From the IMG/VR virus record IMGVR_UViG_3300009080_000001, positions 20,759 through 84,758 of that record: 64,000 bases of DNA. The stretch is one strand, 5' to 3'. Shown here one piece after another: positions 43,499-53,717 of the stretch. The notes under the pieces were generated by a model. It was given only the letters and a program-made list of their open reading frames with translations, searched no databases and had not been told where the DNA came from. Source of the stretch: a virus. Position numbers and translations under genes: made by a program. Each line of letters starts with the position of its first letter. The first letter of the stretch is position 1.

Positions 43499-46400
43499 TA
43501 TTTCCATCCTCTTGAGCTTATAGGTCTAATTACTCCTGTAACTCCTAATACTCTAAATTCTTCTCTAGCGTTTTTGTGTTCAAATACTAAAGTAAGATAT
43601 CTACATTTCTGCTTACCTCTAGGTACTATAGTTCTGAAAGGTATATCATTACCTTCTCCGCCCCAATAAGCATTAGGATTATCAAATTCCATATCTCCCC
43701 AATAACCTATACCTTTACCTTGGAAAGGAACTTCAGTTAAAGCTTGGTCTACATCAGATCCAAATTTGGCTATTGCGTCATAGAAGTTATTTTGGTCAAA
43801 CAATATAGTTACTTCACGTATTTGCTTAACAGCAGAAGGATCTCCAAAATGTTGAGGATTCCACTCTATAGTCTGAACAAAGTGTTTATATACTGTAATA
43901 TCGCCTTGAATGAACGGTCTAGCAGCATGTACGTATATTAAGTTGTTTGGAGCATCTATTTCCGTTATATAAGCCTCATAAGTGACGCTCTCAGGCTTCG
44001 TATAGTCTTTTAGAGTAGTTATAGTAGGTACAGCGTTAAGCTCGTCTACAAGCGTATTAACGTCCTCTAAGACGGTACTAATAGTTACTGCCTTGTTTGT
44101 AACATTTACTGGATCTAAGCTGAATAAATAGTCGTTGATAGCTTGGAATTTCTCTACCATATCGTCACCAGCACCCATTCCGAAAGATTCCTGCATAGTG
44201 CTAGAAGCTGGAGGTGTTATCCCAGTATCGAATGTATCCATTCTTCTTAATAATCTACTATTTATATAATTAATACTTATATCTTGAGTTTGTGTAATAA
44301 CGTCAGAAACTTCAACATCGTCAGAATTTGAGATCTTAACCTCAGTTCCGTCAACTCCGTCAGCAGATATCTGTATTACAAATTCCCTATCACATTGATC
44401 TGTTCTGTCAAATTCTTTACGTTCCTGAGCAACATAGTTTCTATCACCATCACCAAGGTATATCTTAGCATCACGTTCCATTACTAGACCGCATGTTGCG
44501 CTATATTCCCACTTTGACCAAGTTCTTTCAAATATGTTATATCTATACGCTTGTGTTGCAGAAGTATCATCTTCATCTTGTGGTAAAAATAGTACATATG
44601 CTCTATCATTTTCGTAAGCTATTCCGAAAGTATTTGGAACAAAGTCAAACTTAGCATTTGCTATTTCATCAACTAAATTCTCAATTCCTCTTGATATTAC
44701 TCCAGCTCCAGAATCTGTTACAACTGTAATACCTTGTTCAGTTAAACAGTATATTTGGTTGTTTAAAACAGCAGCACTATCTGGTGCGATAATTCTTGTA
44801 TTATCCAGTAACCTAACCGAAAAATTTGGAGCAGAAGTACCGGAAACAATATAAATACCATCATCTTTAAGAACAAATAAATTATCCCGTAATGCAAGTA
44901 TTCTTTTAATCTCTTCATCTTTAGCACCGACATCAATATAGTTAGCAATAGGAACCGCTTCTGGTTCATCTGCTTTTGAGTAATATAATCTATTTGGAAT
45001 TTCTAAGTTATCTGATTGTAAATCTGTGTTAAATAGTGCAGTAAATACTACTGGAAACGGATTAGCTCCAGAAGAGTCGTAATCAGTATGTAGAATATAA
45101 TCTATTTCTAAGTCTGTGTTACCGCCACCTTCAGTTACATTAGATACTGTATATACTCCAGAGAAAGATGGTGGTGCATCTGGATCTGAAGAATCATTTA
45201 AGAAAGAAAAGAACTTGCTATCACCATCTGTGATTCCAAGACCTATTCCAGCTAATGTTAATATAGTTGTATTTGTATTACCTCTTAATCTAGTTACTTG
45301 AGTTGAAACTCCTATTTCCGGACTAAACTCTCCACCAATGTCAGCAAAGCTTGGCTCTTCAACACCTACATATAAAGTATCGTCAGATAAATCTCTAGCT
45401 TCTAATAGTAGTTGACCCGGAAGATCATCAGCACCAGTTAAGTAAAAAGCATTAACAGGAGACTGTGAATCTTGATTGATTATTTTAACTAAACTTCTAG
45501 ATGTTTGATCGATAGCTTGACCAACAGATACAGAAGTAGATAGTTCAAAATCACCACCTTCAGGAGTATCAGCATCTTCAACTGCAGCAGCAGTGTAGTA
45601 CCTAGTTATAGTAGAATTACCTACTATGATTCTAGTTGTATCATTTACATAGTTATCTACAGATAAGATGTTAAATTCAGCTCTATGTGCAGATTTAGTA
45701 TTTGCATAAAACATTGAGTTTCTAAATAAAGCAATATCCAATGCAATTGGTGGTGGATCATTAGATTGTAATATCCCAGATCCTGTTATTTCGTTTGTAT
45801 ATAATGGAGCACCAGCAGCTCTAAATGACTCTGGAGTAGTATCGGTGAATGTAAGCTCACCAGCGGCTATATCCGTACTTGTAACAGCTTTTTCATACAC
45901 TATGTTACATTCATCACCCGGATCTATATCATCAAGATCTAAGCCTTCTATAGCTGTTATAATTCCTGTACGATATACTTGTACAAAATAGTTCTCGTCA
46001 ATATCTGATGGTAGTATAAGAGTAAGGTCACAGTTTGCGTCATTACCTTCAACCACAGATCCTGAGACTATGTTGGATTGAGATATGGCTCCGACAGCAG
46101 CACTTATAATAGTAGCGTCGTGAGTACCTTCTTCATTTGATGTAATTGTTACAGTATTTGCTAATAATGTTACATTGTAAGTAGACATATTTAAAGCTAT
46201 TTGATTTGCTAATATTGCAGCTACATCATTATTAGAAGCAACAGTACTAATGTCAACTTCTACGAAATTTGTTCCGAATGTATTTGAATCATATGGAGGC
46301 GTTATAGCAGGTGCTCCTGTCTTGAAATAAAAAGTAAACTTAGACCCAGCGGCAGATATGATAATATAATCTTGATCTACTAAAGGAGTTCCTACATGGT

Positions 46401-47040
46401 CAATTGTTAAGTCTTCACTTTGATATACAACAGCTTTATCATTACTATTAGCTATAACTTCTCTAGCACTTGGAGAACCAAGTAATAGGTTATTGTTATT
46501 ATCTTTTCTTCCAAATAAAAATCTATATGAGACTTTAGATTGTGGTGGTAAGAATCCACCAACTGTATCTACAGCTTCACCTTCCATATAAGCAGCTTTA
46601 GGTACACCTGCTTGGTCGATAATTACTGTAGATGTTGATGTTAAATCTGATGTGGCTTTTACTGATATACGTTTAATACCTTCTTCGGTAGTAAAGTACA
46701 TGTTACCTTTTGATTCTTGTGACTTAATTCTATATCCAGTACGTAATTCAGTATAAGAACCAGCTATATCTTGAAACAATCCATTATCGTCTTCAAATTG
46801 GATTTGATCTTCATAATGTCTGAATAGTCTTTCTTTATAATCAATTAGTTGTTTAACTGGTTTAGTAGCTGATGGATCAGTAGCATTACCATAGTCGTTA
46901 AACCCTCTACGTGGAGTTACAACACCGTCTTCGTCGATGTTTACGTTAGTAGCTTGTACTAGTGATCCTTCTTTTCTAGAAAGCTCAGATCCGTGCGTCA
47001 GGAGTCCTGCACACTTTATAAGATTAGCTCTTTGGCTCAT
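43498..47040 (-). CDS. Large tail nozzle/stabilisation-like protein
   Basis: 1180 residues. Start SQRANLIKCAGLLTHGSELS, then KEGSLVQATNVNIDEDGVVTPRRGF; later NRLYYSKADEPEAVPIANYI, ILALRDNLFVLKDDGIYIVS and VLNNQIYCLTEQGITVV. The 'early ORF start with list of instances, beta-propeller-like repeats, final trimerising region' pattern is that of podovirus nozzle (T7 gp12-type, 'stabilization protein') families. It lies next to an adaptor-like gene, the usual order. Confidence 0.65.
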   Translation of the reverse strand: MSQRANLIKCAGLLTHGSELSRKEGSLVQATNVNIDEDGVVTPRRGFNDYGNATDPSATKPVKQLIDYKERLFRHYEDQIQFEDDNGLFQDIAGSYTELRTGYRIKSQESKGNMYFTTEEGIKRISVKATSDLTSTSTVIIDQAGVPKAAYMEGEAVDTVGGFLPPQSKVSYRFLFGRKDNNNNLLLGSPSAREVIANSNDKAVVYQSEDLTIDHVGTPLVDQDYIIISAAGSKFTFYFKTGAPAITPPYDSNTFGTNFVEVDISTVASNNDVAAILANQIALNMSTYNVTLLANTVTITSNEEGTHDATIISAAVGAISQSNIVSGSVVEGNDANCDLTLILPSDIDENYFVQVYRTGIITAIEGLDLDDIDPGDECNIVYEKAVTSTDIAAGELTFTDTTPESFRAAGAPLYTNEITGSGILQSNDPPPIALDIALFRNSMFYANTKSAHRAEFNILSVDNYVNDTTRIIVGNSTITRYYTAAAVEDADTPEGGDFELSTSVSVGQAIDQTSRSLVKIINQDSQSPVNAFYLTGADDLPGQLLLEARDLSDDTLYVGVEEPSFADIGGEFSPEIGVSTQVTRLRGNTNTTILTLAGIGLGITDGDSKFFSFLNDSSDPDAPPSFSGVYTVSNVTEGGGNTDLEIDYILHTDYDSSGANPFPVVFTALFNTDLQSDNLEIPNRLYYSKADEPEAVPIANYIDVGAKDEEIKRILALRDNLFVLKDDGIYIVSGTSAPNFSVRLLDNTRIIAPDSAAVLNNQIYCLTEQGITVVTDSGAGVISRGIENLVDEIANAKFDFVPNTFGIAYENDRAYVLFLPQDEDDTSATQAYRYNIFERTWSKWEYSATCGLVMERDAKIYLGDGDRNYVAQERKEFDRTDQCDREFVIQISADGVDGTEVKISNSDDVEVSDVITQTQDISINYINSRLLRRMDTFDTGITPPASSTMQESFGMGAGDDMVEKFQAINDYLFSLDPVNVTNKAVTISTVLEDVNTLVDELNAVPTITTLKDYTKPESVTYEAYITEIDAPNNLIYVHAARPFIQGDITVYKHFVQTIEWNPQHFGDPSAVKQIREVTILFDQNNFYDAIAKFGSDVDQALTEVPFQGKGIGYWGDMEFDNPNAYWGGEGNDIPFRTIVPRGKQKCRYLTLVFEHKNAREEFRVLGVTGVIRPISSRGWK

Positions 47041-48008
47041 TACCTACCTCTTCGTCTACGTTTAAATGCTCCAGCTCTAGATTCGTTTAAAACACCATGT
47101 CTAGGTTTAATTTTCTTAGGAGCAAGCTCAACTCTGTCGTCAACTAATTCCATAACAGATTTAGTCATTTTGTCCAATCTTCTCTGAGCATTACCGAGTC
47201 CTTCGCTATCCCCCAATGCCTCAAGAATATGAACTGCAGTAAGTTGAGCAAGCAAAGGGTGCATTTCCGTTGGTATATTTGGAACCGGAGATTCCTCCGC
47301 TTGACAAACATAATCACCTGCTTTTATGTCCCCAAGAACGTCCTCGATATCCGAAGTATTAAACTTGATGTAATTTAAACTTGTGTTTACTTCTAATTTT
47401 GGAATATCCCAACCTTTTATTCTATTTGGAGATCTTTGACCAACAATATCAAATAGTACTGTTGAAGCAAATTTACTTGGCATAGTAGTGAATGTTAATG
47501 TTGTCTCTGTTCCGTCATTTGAAATAGTTGTTATTTGACCAGCTTCCTCTGTTTTAGTAAGTACACTTGGTCTGATATAGAAATAGATACGTACTGTATC
47601 ATACGATCTAGTTGGTTTTAAGAATTTAATTTGGTTTGATTCTACATAGAATTTATCCATTCCATGAGAACTTGCTGAATTATCATATGTATAATCAGGT
47701 AACTCGCCAATAGATATTTGTGAAAGCTCATATTGAGTTCCACCATTAATCAGTACAACGTCTCTTATCTTGTTTCCTACAGATCTATATGGAATATCAT
47801 AAACCCCATTGTCATTTCTAGGTATGTCTATATGAGTAGTCAGATGCTCCTCATGTAGCGTCAATAGTTTGTCAAGAAGCTGTACATCTATCTCTTCATT
47901 AGAGATATCTAATATGTTCTGATCTGTATATACACTGGTGTCGTTAGGGATCATAGCACGATTACGCACTGATTCAACTAACTTATTTCCGGTTAGTACT
48001 CTGGACAT
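47040..48008 (-). CDS. Tail adaptor-like protein
   Basis: 322 residues: LVESVRNRAMIPNDTSVYTD then ILDISNEEIDVQLLDKLLTL, beta-rich middle, and EMHPLLAQLTAVHILEALGD followed by RRLDKMTKSV and a very basic C-terminus (KRRRRGR). The N-terminal pattern and final helix pair are common in connector/adaptor proteins that join portal and nozzle in podoviruses. TAATG junction with the nozzle-like gene. Confidence 0.55.
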   Translation of the reverse strand: MSRVLTGNKLVESVRNRAMIPNDTSVYTDQNILDISNEEIDVQLLDKLLTLHEEHLTTHIDIPRNDNGVYDIPYRSVGNKIRDVVLINGGTQYELSQISIGELPDYTYDNSASSHGMDKFYVESNQIKFLKPTRSYDTVRIYFYIRPSVLTKTEEAGQITTISNDGTETTLTFTTMPSKFASTVLFDIVGQRSPNRIKGWDIPKLEVNTSLNYIKFNTSDIEDVLGDIKAGDYVCQAEESPVPNIPTEMHPLLAQLTAVHILEALGDSEGLGNAQRRLDKMTKSVMELVDDRVELAPKKIKPRHGVLNESRAGAFKRRRRGR

Positions 48009-48025
48009 GTGTCCTCCTGTTTAAA

Positions 48026-48289
48026 TTATGATTCACATTCACAAGGTGATGCACTGCATACATCGCACTCTTTACTTTCTTCTTTTGAACCTAATTTAGC
48101 TTTCATGATTTGTTCAGCTTTAGATAGACCTTCCATTAGACCTTCTTTAGAGTCAGACATTACTGTTACTTTCTCCATTTTCTTAGGCATTTTACCATCG
48201 AATAAGTCTTTCTTTCCGTCTTTTTTCATGCCAACCATATCTGATTTAAGCATCTTAAGCATTTCTTTCTTTAGTTCTTTCTTAGACAT
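48026..48289 (-). CDS. Small Lys/Met-rich protein with Cys-rich end
   Basis: 87 residues. Lys/Met-rich helical body (KELKKEMLKMLKSDMVGMKK) ending in ECDVCSASPCECES, with four Cys in the last 14 residues. Starts behind AGGAG and the second 18-bp late element. Possibly a minor virion protein or assembly factor; the Cys cluster could bind zinc or be crosslinked. Confidence 0.55.
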   Translation of the reverse strand: MSKKELKKEMLKMLKSDMVGMKKDGKKDLFDGKMPKKMEKVTVMSDSKEGLMEGLSKAEQIMKAKLGSKEESKECDVCSASPCECES

Positions 48290-48302
48290 ATAGTTCTCCT
48301 AC

Positions 48303-48320
48303 TATATAGTTGTTAAATTT
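48303..48320 (-). promoter_or_regulatory. 18-bp late-promoter-like element, copy 2
   Basis: Minus-strand AAATTTAACAACTATATA followed by GTAGGAGAACTAT-ATG. If transcription starts at the G after the element, the leader to the gene at 48289 would be only about 13 nt and just include AGGAG. The surrounding 71-bp gap holds no other element I recognise. Confidence 0.6.
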
Positions 48321-48360
48321 TCTATCTATTGCACTATTTTTTTTGTATTTATTTTGTAAG

Positions 48361-48921
48361 TTATTGATTTTTCTTTAATTTTTCTAATGCAGCCATTCGA
48401 TCAGCAGCAGCAGGAGAGTTACCGTAGTCCTTCTTAGCCTGAATCTCTGCCATCATCGTATTCTCGTCCTCTGGGGACATTCCAGCACTGTCAGCACTAT
48501 CTAGGATAGGTACGGCAGCAGAAGCGTCCTCAGCCCCCATTAAGCCAGCCAGAGAGCCTACTATAGGTAACATCTTAAGTCCTTTAGAAAGAGGCTTTAT
48601 ACCTCGTCTCAGACTGTCTCCGACACTACTTTTCTTCATCATATCTTTCTTCATTTTATTATAATCAAGAGTATCTCCCACAGCTTCTTCCACTGGTAAT
48701 CCTCTAGATATCTTAGCTGCCTTTCTTTTAGCATCTAATTGAGCAGCCCAATGATCACCACTTTTAACTTCCATTTTATCCGCATCTCTTAAAGTGTGGT
48801 CAAATACGTTAGATTGTGAGCTATTTAATTTACCCATATCTTTAGCATAACTAGCTTTACGCTTAGAAGCTCTAGCCTCTCTAATCTTCTGTAATGCAGC
48901 TCTTTTCTCTTGATCGTTCAT
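48361..48921 (-). CDS. Virion-associated basic protein
   Basis: 186 residues. Arg/Lys/Ala-rich N-terminus (KRAALQKIREARASKRKASY), a hydrophobic patch (LKMLPIVGSLAGLMGAEDAS) and an acidic/Ala-rich end. Could be an internal or membrane-active ejection protein. TAATG junction with the peptidase gene. Confidence 0.45.
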   Translation of the reverse strand: MNDQEKRAALQKIREARASKRKASYAKDMGKLNSSQSNVFDHTLRDADKMEVKSGDHWAAQLDAKRKAAKISRGLPVEEAVGDTLDYNKMKKDMMKKSSVGDSLRRGIKPLSKGLKMLPIVGSLAGLMGAEDASAAVPILDSADSAGMSPEDENTMMAEIQAKKDYGNSPAAADRMAALEKLKKNQ

Positions 48922-49439
48922 TACTTTATCCTTTTTCCTACTTTCTTCATAATATCCTCTACTTCTTTAGGACTTATAGTATCTGGGTTATATTCTTCAG
49001 CCATTTCTGGAAACGCAATTGATATCACATCTCTATATACTAATTCAGAACAATTTTGATCTTTTCTAAATGGGTTTTGTATCTTCATCTTAAATACTTG
49101 TTTAGCAAAGTCAACTAGTACTATTCCCATGTTCTGCCAGAATCCGTATTTTCTACCACAATTATAGAATAACTCTTTTCTTATTTGGGAATATACATCA
49201 TCTTCAACTTCTATCTCATATACCATAACTATAGTATTATCTTCTTCGAATACATGTTTAGCCATAAATCCAATTCCAGATCCCATAGAAGAGTGATATA
49301 TTGAATCATCTCCCATATGCTTTGCAGTATTGTACATTACAAACGTATGAGAATAATCTGTTCCTAAATACTTTTGTAAGATTACGCTAAATATCTTATC
49401 ATGCTTATTCTTTGAAAATCCAACACATATCTTTTTCAT
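48921..49439 (-). CDS. Permuted papain-like (NlpC/P60-type) peptidase
   Basis: 172 residues. A His in YSHTFVMY and a later Cys in KDQNCSELVY, with hydrophobic strands between, match the order (His first, Cys last) of circularly permuted papain-like YiiX/NlpC-P60 proteins (DUF830-type). These cleave cell-wall or acyl/amide bonds. In a virion operon it may act during entry, or it may be the lysis enzyme. No signal peptide. Confidence 0.65.
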   Translation of the reverse strand: MKKICVGFSKNKHDKIFSVILQKYLGTDYSHTFVMYNTAKHMGDDSIYHSSMGSGIGFMAKHVFEEDNTIVMVYEIEVEDDVYSQIRKELFYNCGRKYGFWQNMGIVLVDFAKQVFKMKIQNPFRKDQNCSELVYRDVISIAFPEMAEEYNPDTISPKEVEDIMKKVGKRIK

Positions 49440-49479
49440 TAAAATCTCCTTAATATTGATTTTAGGTTTTTTTTTAATG

Positions 49480-50340
49480 TTAATCTAATCCGCCGATATC
49501 TAGTTGGGCTAAAATGTACAATCGTATAGTTGTTCCGTTTGCGTCTATTATATTATCTATCCAGAAGTCTGTAGACTCTTTAACATTATCTACAATCTGT
49601 CTGTTTGAATCTTCAGTAAACATTGTAAAGTCTTCTTTATTCTCTGCTAAAAACTTTCTTCCAAGTTTAACAATCCTAGCTTGTCTTTCTGGTTCAGACT
49701 CTCCCGATTTTGTAGATATTGTTGCCATCATCATTCCTAATATAGGCATCTGAAGCCCTTTAACAATATTACCTCTTCTTCTAATACCTTCTTCAATAGG
49801 ATCTAAAGTTCCTTGGTGATATACTTTTCTAGTTACTTTAGTATTTGGATGATCTTCTCCGTTTTCTTTTATCCAAGTTCTAGTTGTAGTTCTATCTAAT
49901 GCAAATCCTAACGCATCTCTAGTATATACAATATCTACTCTTATTATTAAATCTGTTCTAGCTTCATCAGAGAAGTGTTCTACTTTATATAACTCTCCTT
50001 GATTAAAATGTCTTTTAGGGTATAGAGTGTCAGTTAATCCTGAAGAATAATTATGTCCTTTTGGAACCTCTGATAACCTGTATTTTTTATTAGCGTCTTG
50101 TATATATCTGTATACTTTTAAATGATGATCTTCCGACTTAAAAGGAATATATTGGCTATCAAAAACCACGTTACTTCCATCCCAACTATAAGCTAACTCA
50201 TCAAGTCCGTAATCCCCGTTGCTATCAAGTAGTTCAAATTGAACCTCGTCAGAAGTTAATTTAATAGACTTCATCCTAGTGTGAGTGTATGTTCTAATTA
50301 CCTTATTTTTAATTTTATTTAAAATACCGTATTTTTTCAT
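49480..50340 (-). CDS. Virion-associated hypothetical protein
   Basis: 286 residues with no recognised domain. N-terminal half beta-rich (VIRTYTHTRMKSIKLTSDEV), C-terminal half helical with QARIVKLGRKFLAENKEDFT. Its start overlaps the stop of the 1125-residue fibre (TAATG), so it is probably expressed with it, perhaps as a tail or fibre accessory. Confidence 0.5.
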   Translation of the reverse strand: MKKYGILNKIKNKVIRTYTHTRMKSIKLTSDEVQFELLDSNGDYGLDELAYSWDGSNVVFDSQYIPFKSEDHHLKVYRYIQDANKKYRLSEVPKGHNYSSGLTDTLYPKRHFNQGELYKVEHFSDEARTDLIIRVDIVYTRDALGFALDRTTTRTWIKENGEDHPNTKVTRKVYHQGTLDPIEEGIRRRGNIVKGLQMPILGMMMATISTKSGESEPERQARIVKLGRKFLAENKEDFTMFTEDSNRQIVDNVKESTDFWIDNIIDANGTTIRLYILAQLDIGGLD

Positions 50341-53300
50341 TACTGATGTCCTCCGTTACACCATTTAGTGTACTGAATCTCTACTTGGATTAATGATATA
50401 TCTGATGTATTTCCGTCATTATCTCTTTGAATAGTTAACCATAATAGATCTCCAATATTTGATGAGTTTCTTGTGGTAAAGTCTGATATGTCTAGGTTAA
50501 ATTCTATAATAAACTGTAAATCTTGACCCGGATTTGCAACACTTCCTGTTACCGTTTTTTGACCAACAGCAGTTGTTGGAGCAAGATTGGTAGCATCATA
50601 TACTGAACTACCTTGGTTTGACGTTGAATATCTTATAGTGAAATCTATATCTGGCGAAACATCGGTTAGTTCTGAGTGTAAATGTAGTATTACTTTCATA
50701 GGACATGATGTATCTAAGTCTAATGGTAAAGGTCTAACTAATCCTACCCTATCTGTAGTAAAGGCGTCAAATTGATTCTCAATTCTACCTACTCCTAAAT
50801 TATCCCCTATCCATAAATCTTGATTATTGGGAGATGCGTTAGCGGCTTGAAATGTACCAGAGTCAAATGGTAATATATTAATAGGTCTACCTGTTCCAAA
50901 ATACTCAATATAACCATCTTTGTTTATCTCTGTTCTATTAGAATGTACTTTAAACTGTTCAAATACTGGAGCAGTTGTTAGCGTAGATACTATTCTAAAC
51001 CTCATCCAATATAAAGGTAATCCTAATGTTACTGGGTCACTAGTTTGCCAATCATCTTCTATAGTGTAGTCAAATCTTACGTGTTCAAACCCTGTTCTTT
51101 GGAAAATCTCTTTCTTATGAGGTAAATATGTTCCACTAGAATCTGTACTCATGTGGTTTAATTCTATCCAAGAAGATCCGTCCCAGTATTCAGCAGCTAT
51201 TTCTCCGCCTACTGAGGCAGTTAATGTATTTACCTTTAATCCAAAAAACGGAAACCTATTTCCTGTAACTTCTTCTGGTAATGCAGTAGCTAGATATATA
51301 GCGTCGTTAACTGCTGTACTATCGAATGTAAAGGTAGATCCGTCTGCACTAATTGTACTCGTGGTAATGTTCGTAAAAGTTCCATTGTAACTATACACAA
51401 GCATTCCATTGGTATAAGAGTCTCCTTCTCCTAAACAAGTTTCTCTTCCTTTTCCGGGAATACCTACCGATAGTTCTGATAGTATATTTACAGTTTTTTC
51501 ACCTTGTATTTCTGAATAAACAAATCCTTCTATAACAGATGTTTCAATTATCTGAGCTTTAGATAAATCAACTCTACCTCCGTTTACAAATATATCTGCT
51601 GTTCCAGTTTGTCTTAGAGGTATAGTGCCTTCTGCGTTGTCTATAGAGTATATATTTACTTTACCTGTATTAGACCTAACATCTATAGATGATAAACAAT
51701 ATTCGGTTTTCCCACTGAAAATAGTTAAATCCCCTCCGTCTTGTACTAAGGCTACCGTTGTAGTTCCATTACCTATAAAGTATCCAGAATCTAATGTTAT
51801 ATTTGCTCCTGATTTTGAAACTATACAGTCTCCTGTAATACCGTTGCTTATACATTCGTTTATTATTGTTGATAATATTCCAGAAGAGGACGTTGAACAT
51901 ATCCCGTTAGCTGAAGTAGATAGTATTACTGATATTATCCCAACTAATCCGCTGGCTGTTCCTTGGGCTTTAATTAGATAATTAGCTGAGTTAGATACTC
52001 CATATAATACTATGTCCCTTATCGTTGTATTCTGTGTGACATTGATTAAATCGGCATTTGGATTAGCAGCTATTACTGTAGTTCTACTGCTTGATCCAGA
52101 TAGTAAAACATACTCTGGTATTGTTATTGGATTTTCTATGAAACTTCCCGGTCCTACTTCTATATAAAATTGGTTTGTAATACTAGGAGTTTGAGTATTT
52201 ATATAAGTTAATGCTTGGTTTATTGTTAAATAAGGCTTGCCTAAAGATCCATCGCCAGTAGTATCGTTTCCATTTTTAGATACTTGAATTTTATTTTGTA
52301 CAGAAATGTTAGGAATTATATTACTAAAGTCAACGGTAAATGTTGAAACGTCATCTCTAGTGAAAGTAACAATCCCTGTTCCAGAATCTAGTACCCCAGA
52401 AACTATCCTTGCTAGGTTTGTGTCATCTATGTAGATTGAAAGATCTATATCAGTGTCTGATCCGCTTTCGTCCGTATACCTTATTATGTTTCCTATTTTT
52501 TGGATAGCGGTTACTGTCTGTGCCCCAACAACTGACACATTAAAATCACTTATAGTTGAAGACAACTGTGTTCCTGTATGATTAGCTCTACTTCTATTAT
52601 CAGTATCCCTGCTATTTAATTGTGCAGGAGTTTCGTAGCCGTTAGGGTTACTTGCGTCATACTTTAAATCTAAAGCAGTTTGAGTTGCTGTAGATATTGG
52701 TTTATTTGCATCAGAAGTATTATCAACATTGCTTAATCCTACTTGAGTCTTCGTAACATTATGTGGATTATCTTGAGGTAGTGAATCATGAGCTGTTTCG
52801 TCTAAGAAATTAGAGTCATCGTTAAGTTCACTTATTGAGATATTAGCTGCGTTTACAGTTAATTCAATTTGTTCATTAGCACCTTCATTTGCAACGCTTA
52901 TATCTAATTTATTGTTAGAAGATATAAATTTACTTTCTAAAAAAGAAGATGTACTTTGATCATTGGAACTTATCTTTAAACTGTCTATCTTTAATGAATT
53001 TAGAAAATCTTGTTCAGATCCAGTGTTACCTACATTTAACCAAGATTCGTATGCTGATGTTATTCCTTGTGGTCCTGCATCTCCTAAAATAGTAACATTA
53101 TGATTAGTGTCTGCTAGAGTATCTACTGTTGTACTATTGTCTCCTATACCAGTAGTTAGTATAAAGCCGTTTATAGTTTTACTATCAACAAACCAGTTAG
53201 TATCTGTATTAGTTCCTAAGTTTTCAAAACCTGCACTAACTATGTAATCAGAATCCGGAGTGGGTGTAGAAAATGTATATTGGTAAGTTCCTGTTCCTGT

Positions 53301-53717
53301 TTTTACTACAGATATTCCTCTACCTTTTGATATTGTTCCACTACTGGATACGTTAGCAAAAGCATATACTCCGAATCCACTTTGTCCCGGATCTCCTTGT
53401 GGTCCTTGTGGTCCTTCAACTAACGCTGCCCCTATATCTACTTTTATCCTATCATTATCTATTAGATTGTCTGTTATAGTAGTTAAATTACCTTGTAATA
53501 AAGATAGTCCGTTTGATCCAGAAAGATCAGAAACACCGTCGTTTATTATTATATCACCAGATATTAACAAAGGAGCTATTTCAAGTAAACTATCTGAAGT
53601 AGCAACTAAATCGTAATCAGTTTGATCTACTATTATCTGCGAATTAGCAGGTACAGTTAACCCTATCGATATTAGTTCTATGTTACTTCCTGTAGTGTTT
53701 TTTAATATCTTACTCAT
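50340..53717 (-). CDS. Large tail fibre with collagen-like and beta-helix regions
   Basis: 1125 residues. GPQGPQGDPGQSGFG is a collagen-like stretch (about 105-120). The middle has VSKNGNDTTGDGSLGKPYLT then INQALTYINTQTP and many IxxG/beta repeats typical of pectin-lyase-like helices. KTQVGLSNVDNTSDANKPIS is a common tail-fibre motif. Probable host-recognition fibre. The C-terminus ends EIQYTKWCNGGHQ. Confidence 0.75.
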   Translation of the reverse strand: MSKILKNTTGSNIELISIGLTVPANSQIIVDQTDYDLVATSDSLLEIAPLLISGDIIINDGVSDLSGSNGLSLLQGNLTTITDNLIDNDRIKVDIGAALVEGPQGPQGDPGQSGFGVYAFANVSSSGTISKGRGISVVKTGTGTYQYTFSTPTPDSDYIVSAGFENLGTNTDTNWFVDSKTINGFILTTGIGDNSTTVDTLADTNHNVTILGDAGPQGITSAYESWLNVGNTGSEQDFLNSLKIDSLKISSNDQSTSSFLESKFISSNNKLDISVANEGANEQIELTVNAANISISELNDDSNFLDETAHDSLPQDNPHNVTKTQVGLSNVDNTSDANKPISTATQTALDLKYDASNPNGYETPAQLNSRDTDNRSRANHTGTQLSSTISDFNVSVVGAQTVTAIQKIGNIIRYTDESGSDTDIDLSIYIDDTNLARIVSGVLDSGTGIVTFTRDDVSTFTVDFSNIIPNISVQNKIQVSKNGNDTTGDGSLGKPYLTINQALTYINTQTPSITNQFYIEVGPGSFIENPITIPEYVLLSGSSSRTTVIAANPNADLINVTQNTTIRDIVLYGVSNSANYLIKAQGTASGLVGIISVILSTSANGICSTSSSGILSTIINECISNGITGDCIVSKSGANITLDSGYFIGNGTTTVALVQDGGDLTIFSGKTEYCLSSIDVRSNTGKVNIYSIDNAEGTIPLRQTGTADIFVNGGRVDLSKAQIIETSVIEGFVYSEIQGEKTVNILSELSVGIPGKGRETCLGEGDSYTNGMLVYSYNGTFTNITTSTISADGSTFTFDSTAVNDAIYLATALPEEVTGNRFPFFGLKVNTLTASVGGEIAAEYWDGSSWIELNHMSTDSSGTYLPHKKEIFQRTGFEHVRFDYTIEDDWQTSDPVTLGLPLYWMRFRIVSTLTTAPVFEQFKVHSNRTEINKDGYIEYFGTGRPINILPFDSGTFQAANASPNNQDLWIGDNLGVGRIENQFDAFTTDRVGLVRPLPLDLDTSCPMKVILHLHSELTDVSPDIDFTIRYSTSNQGSSVYDATNLAPTTAVGQKTVTGSVANPGQDLQFIIEFNLDISDFTTRNSSNIGDLLWLTIQRDNDGNTSDISLIQVEIQYTKWCNGGHQ

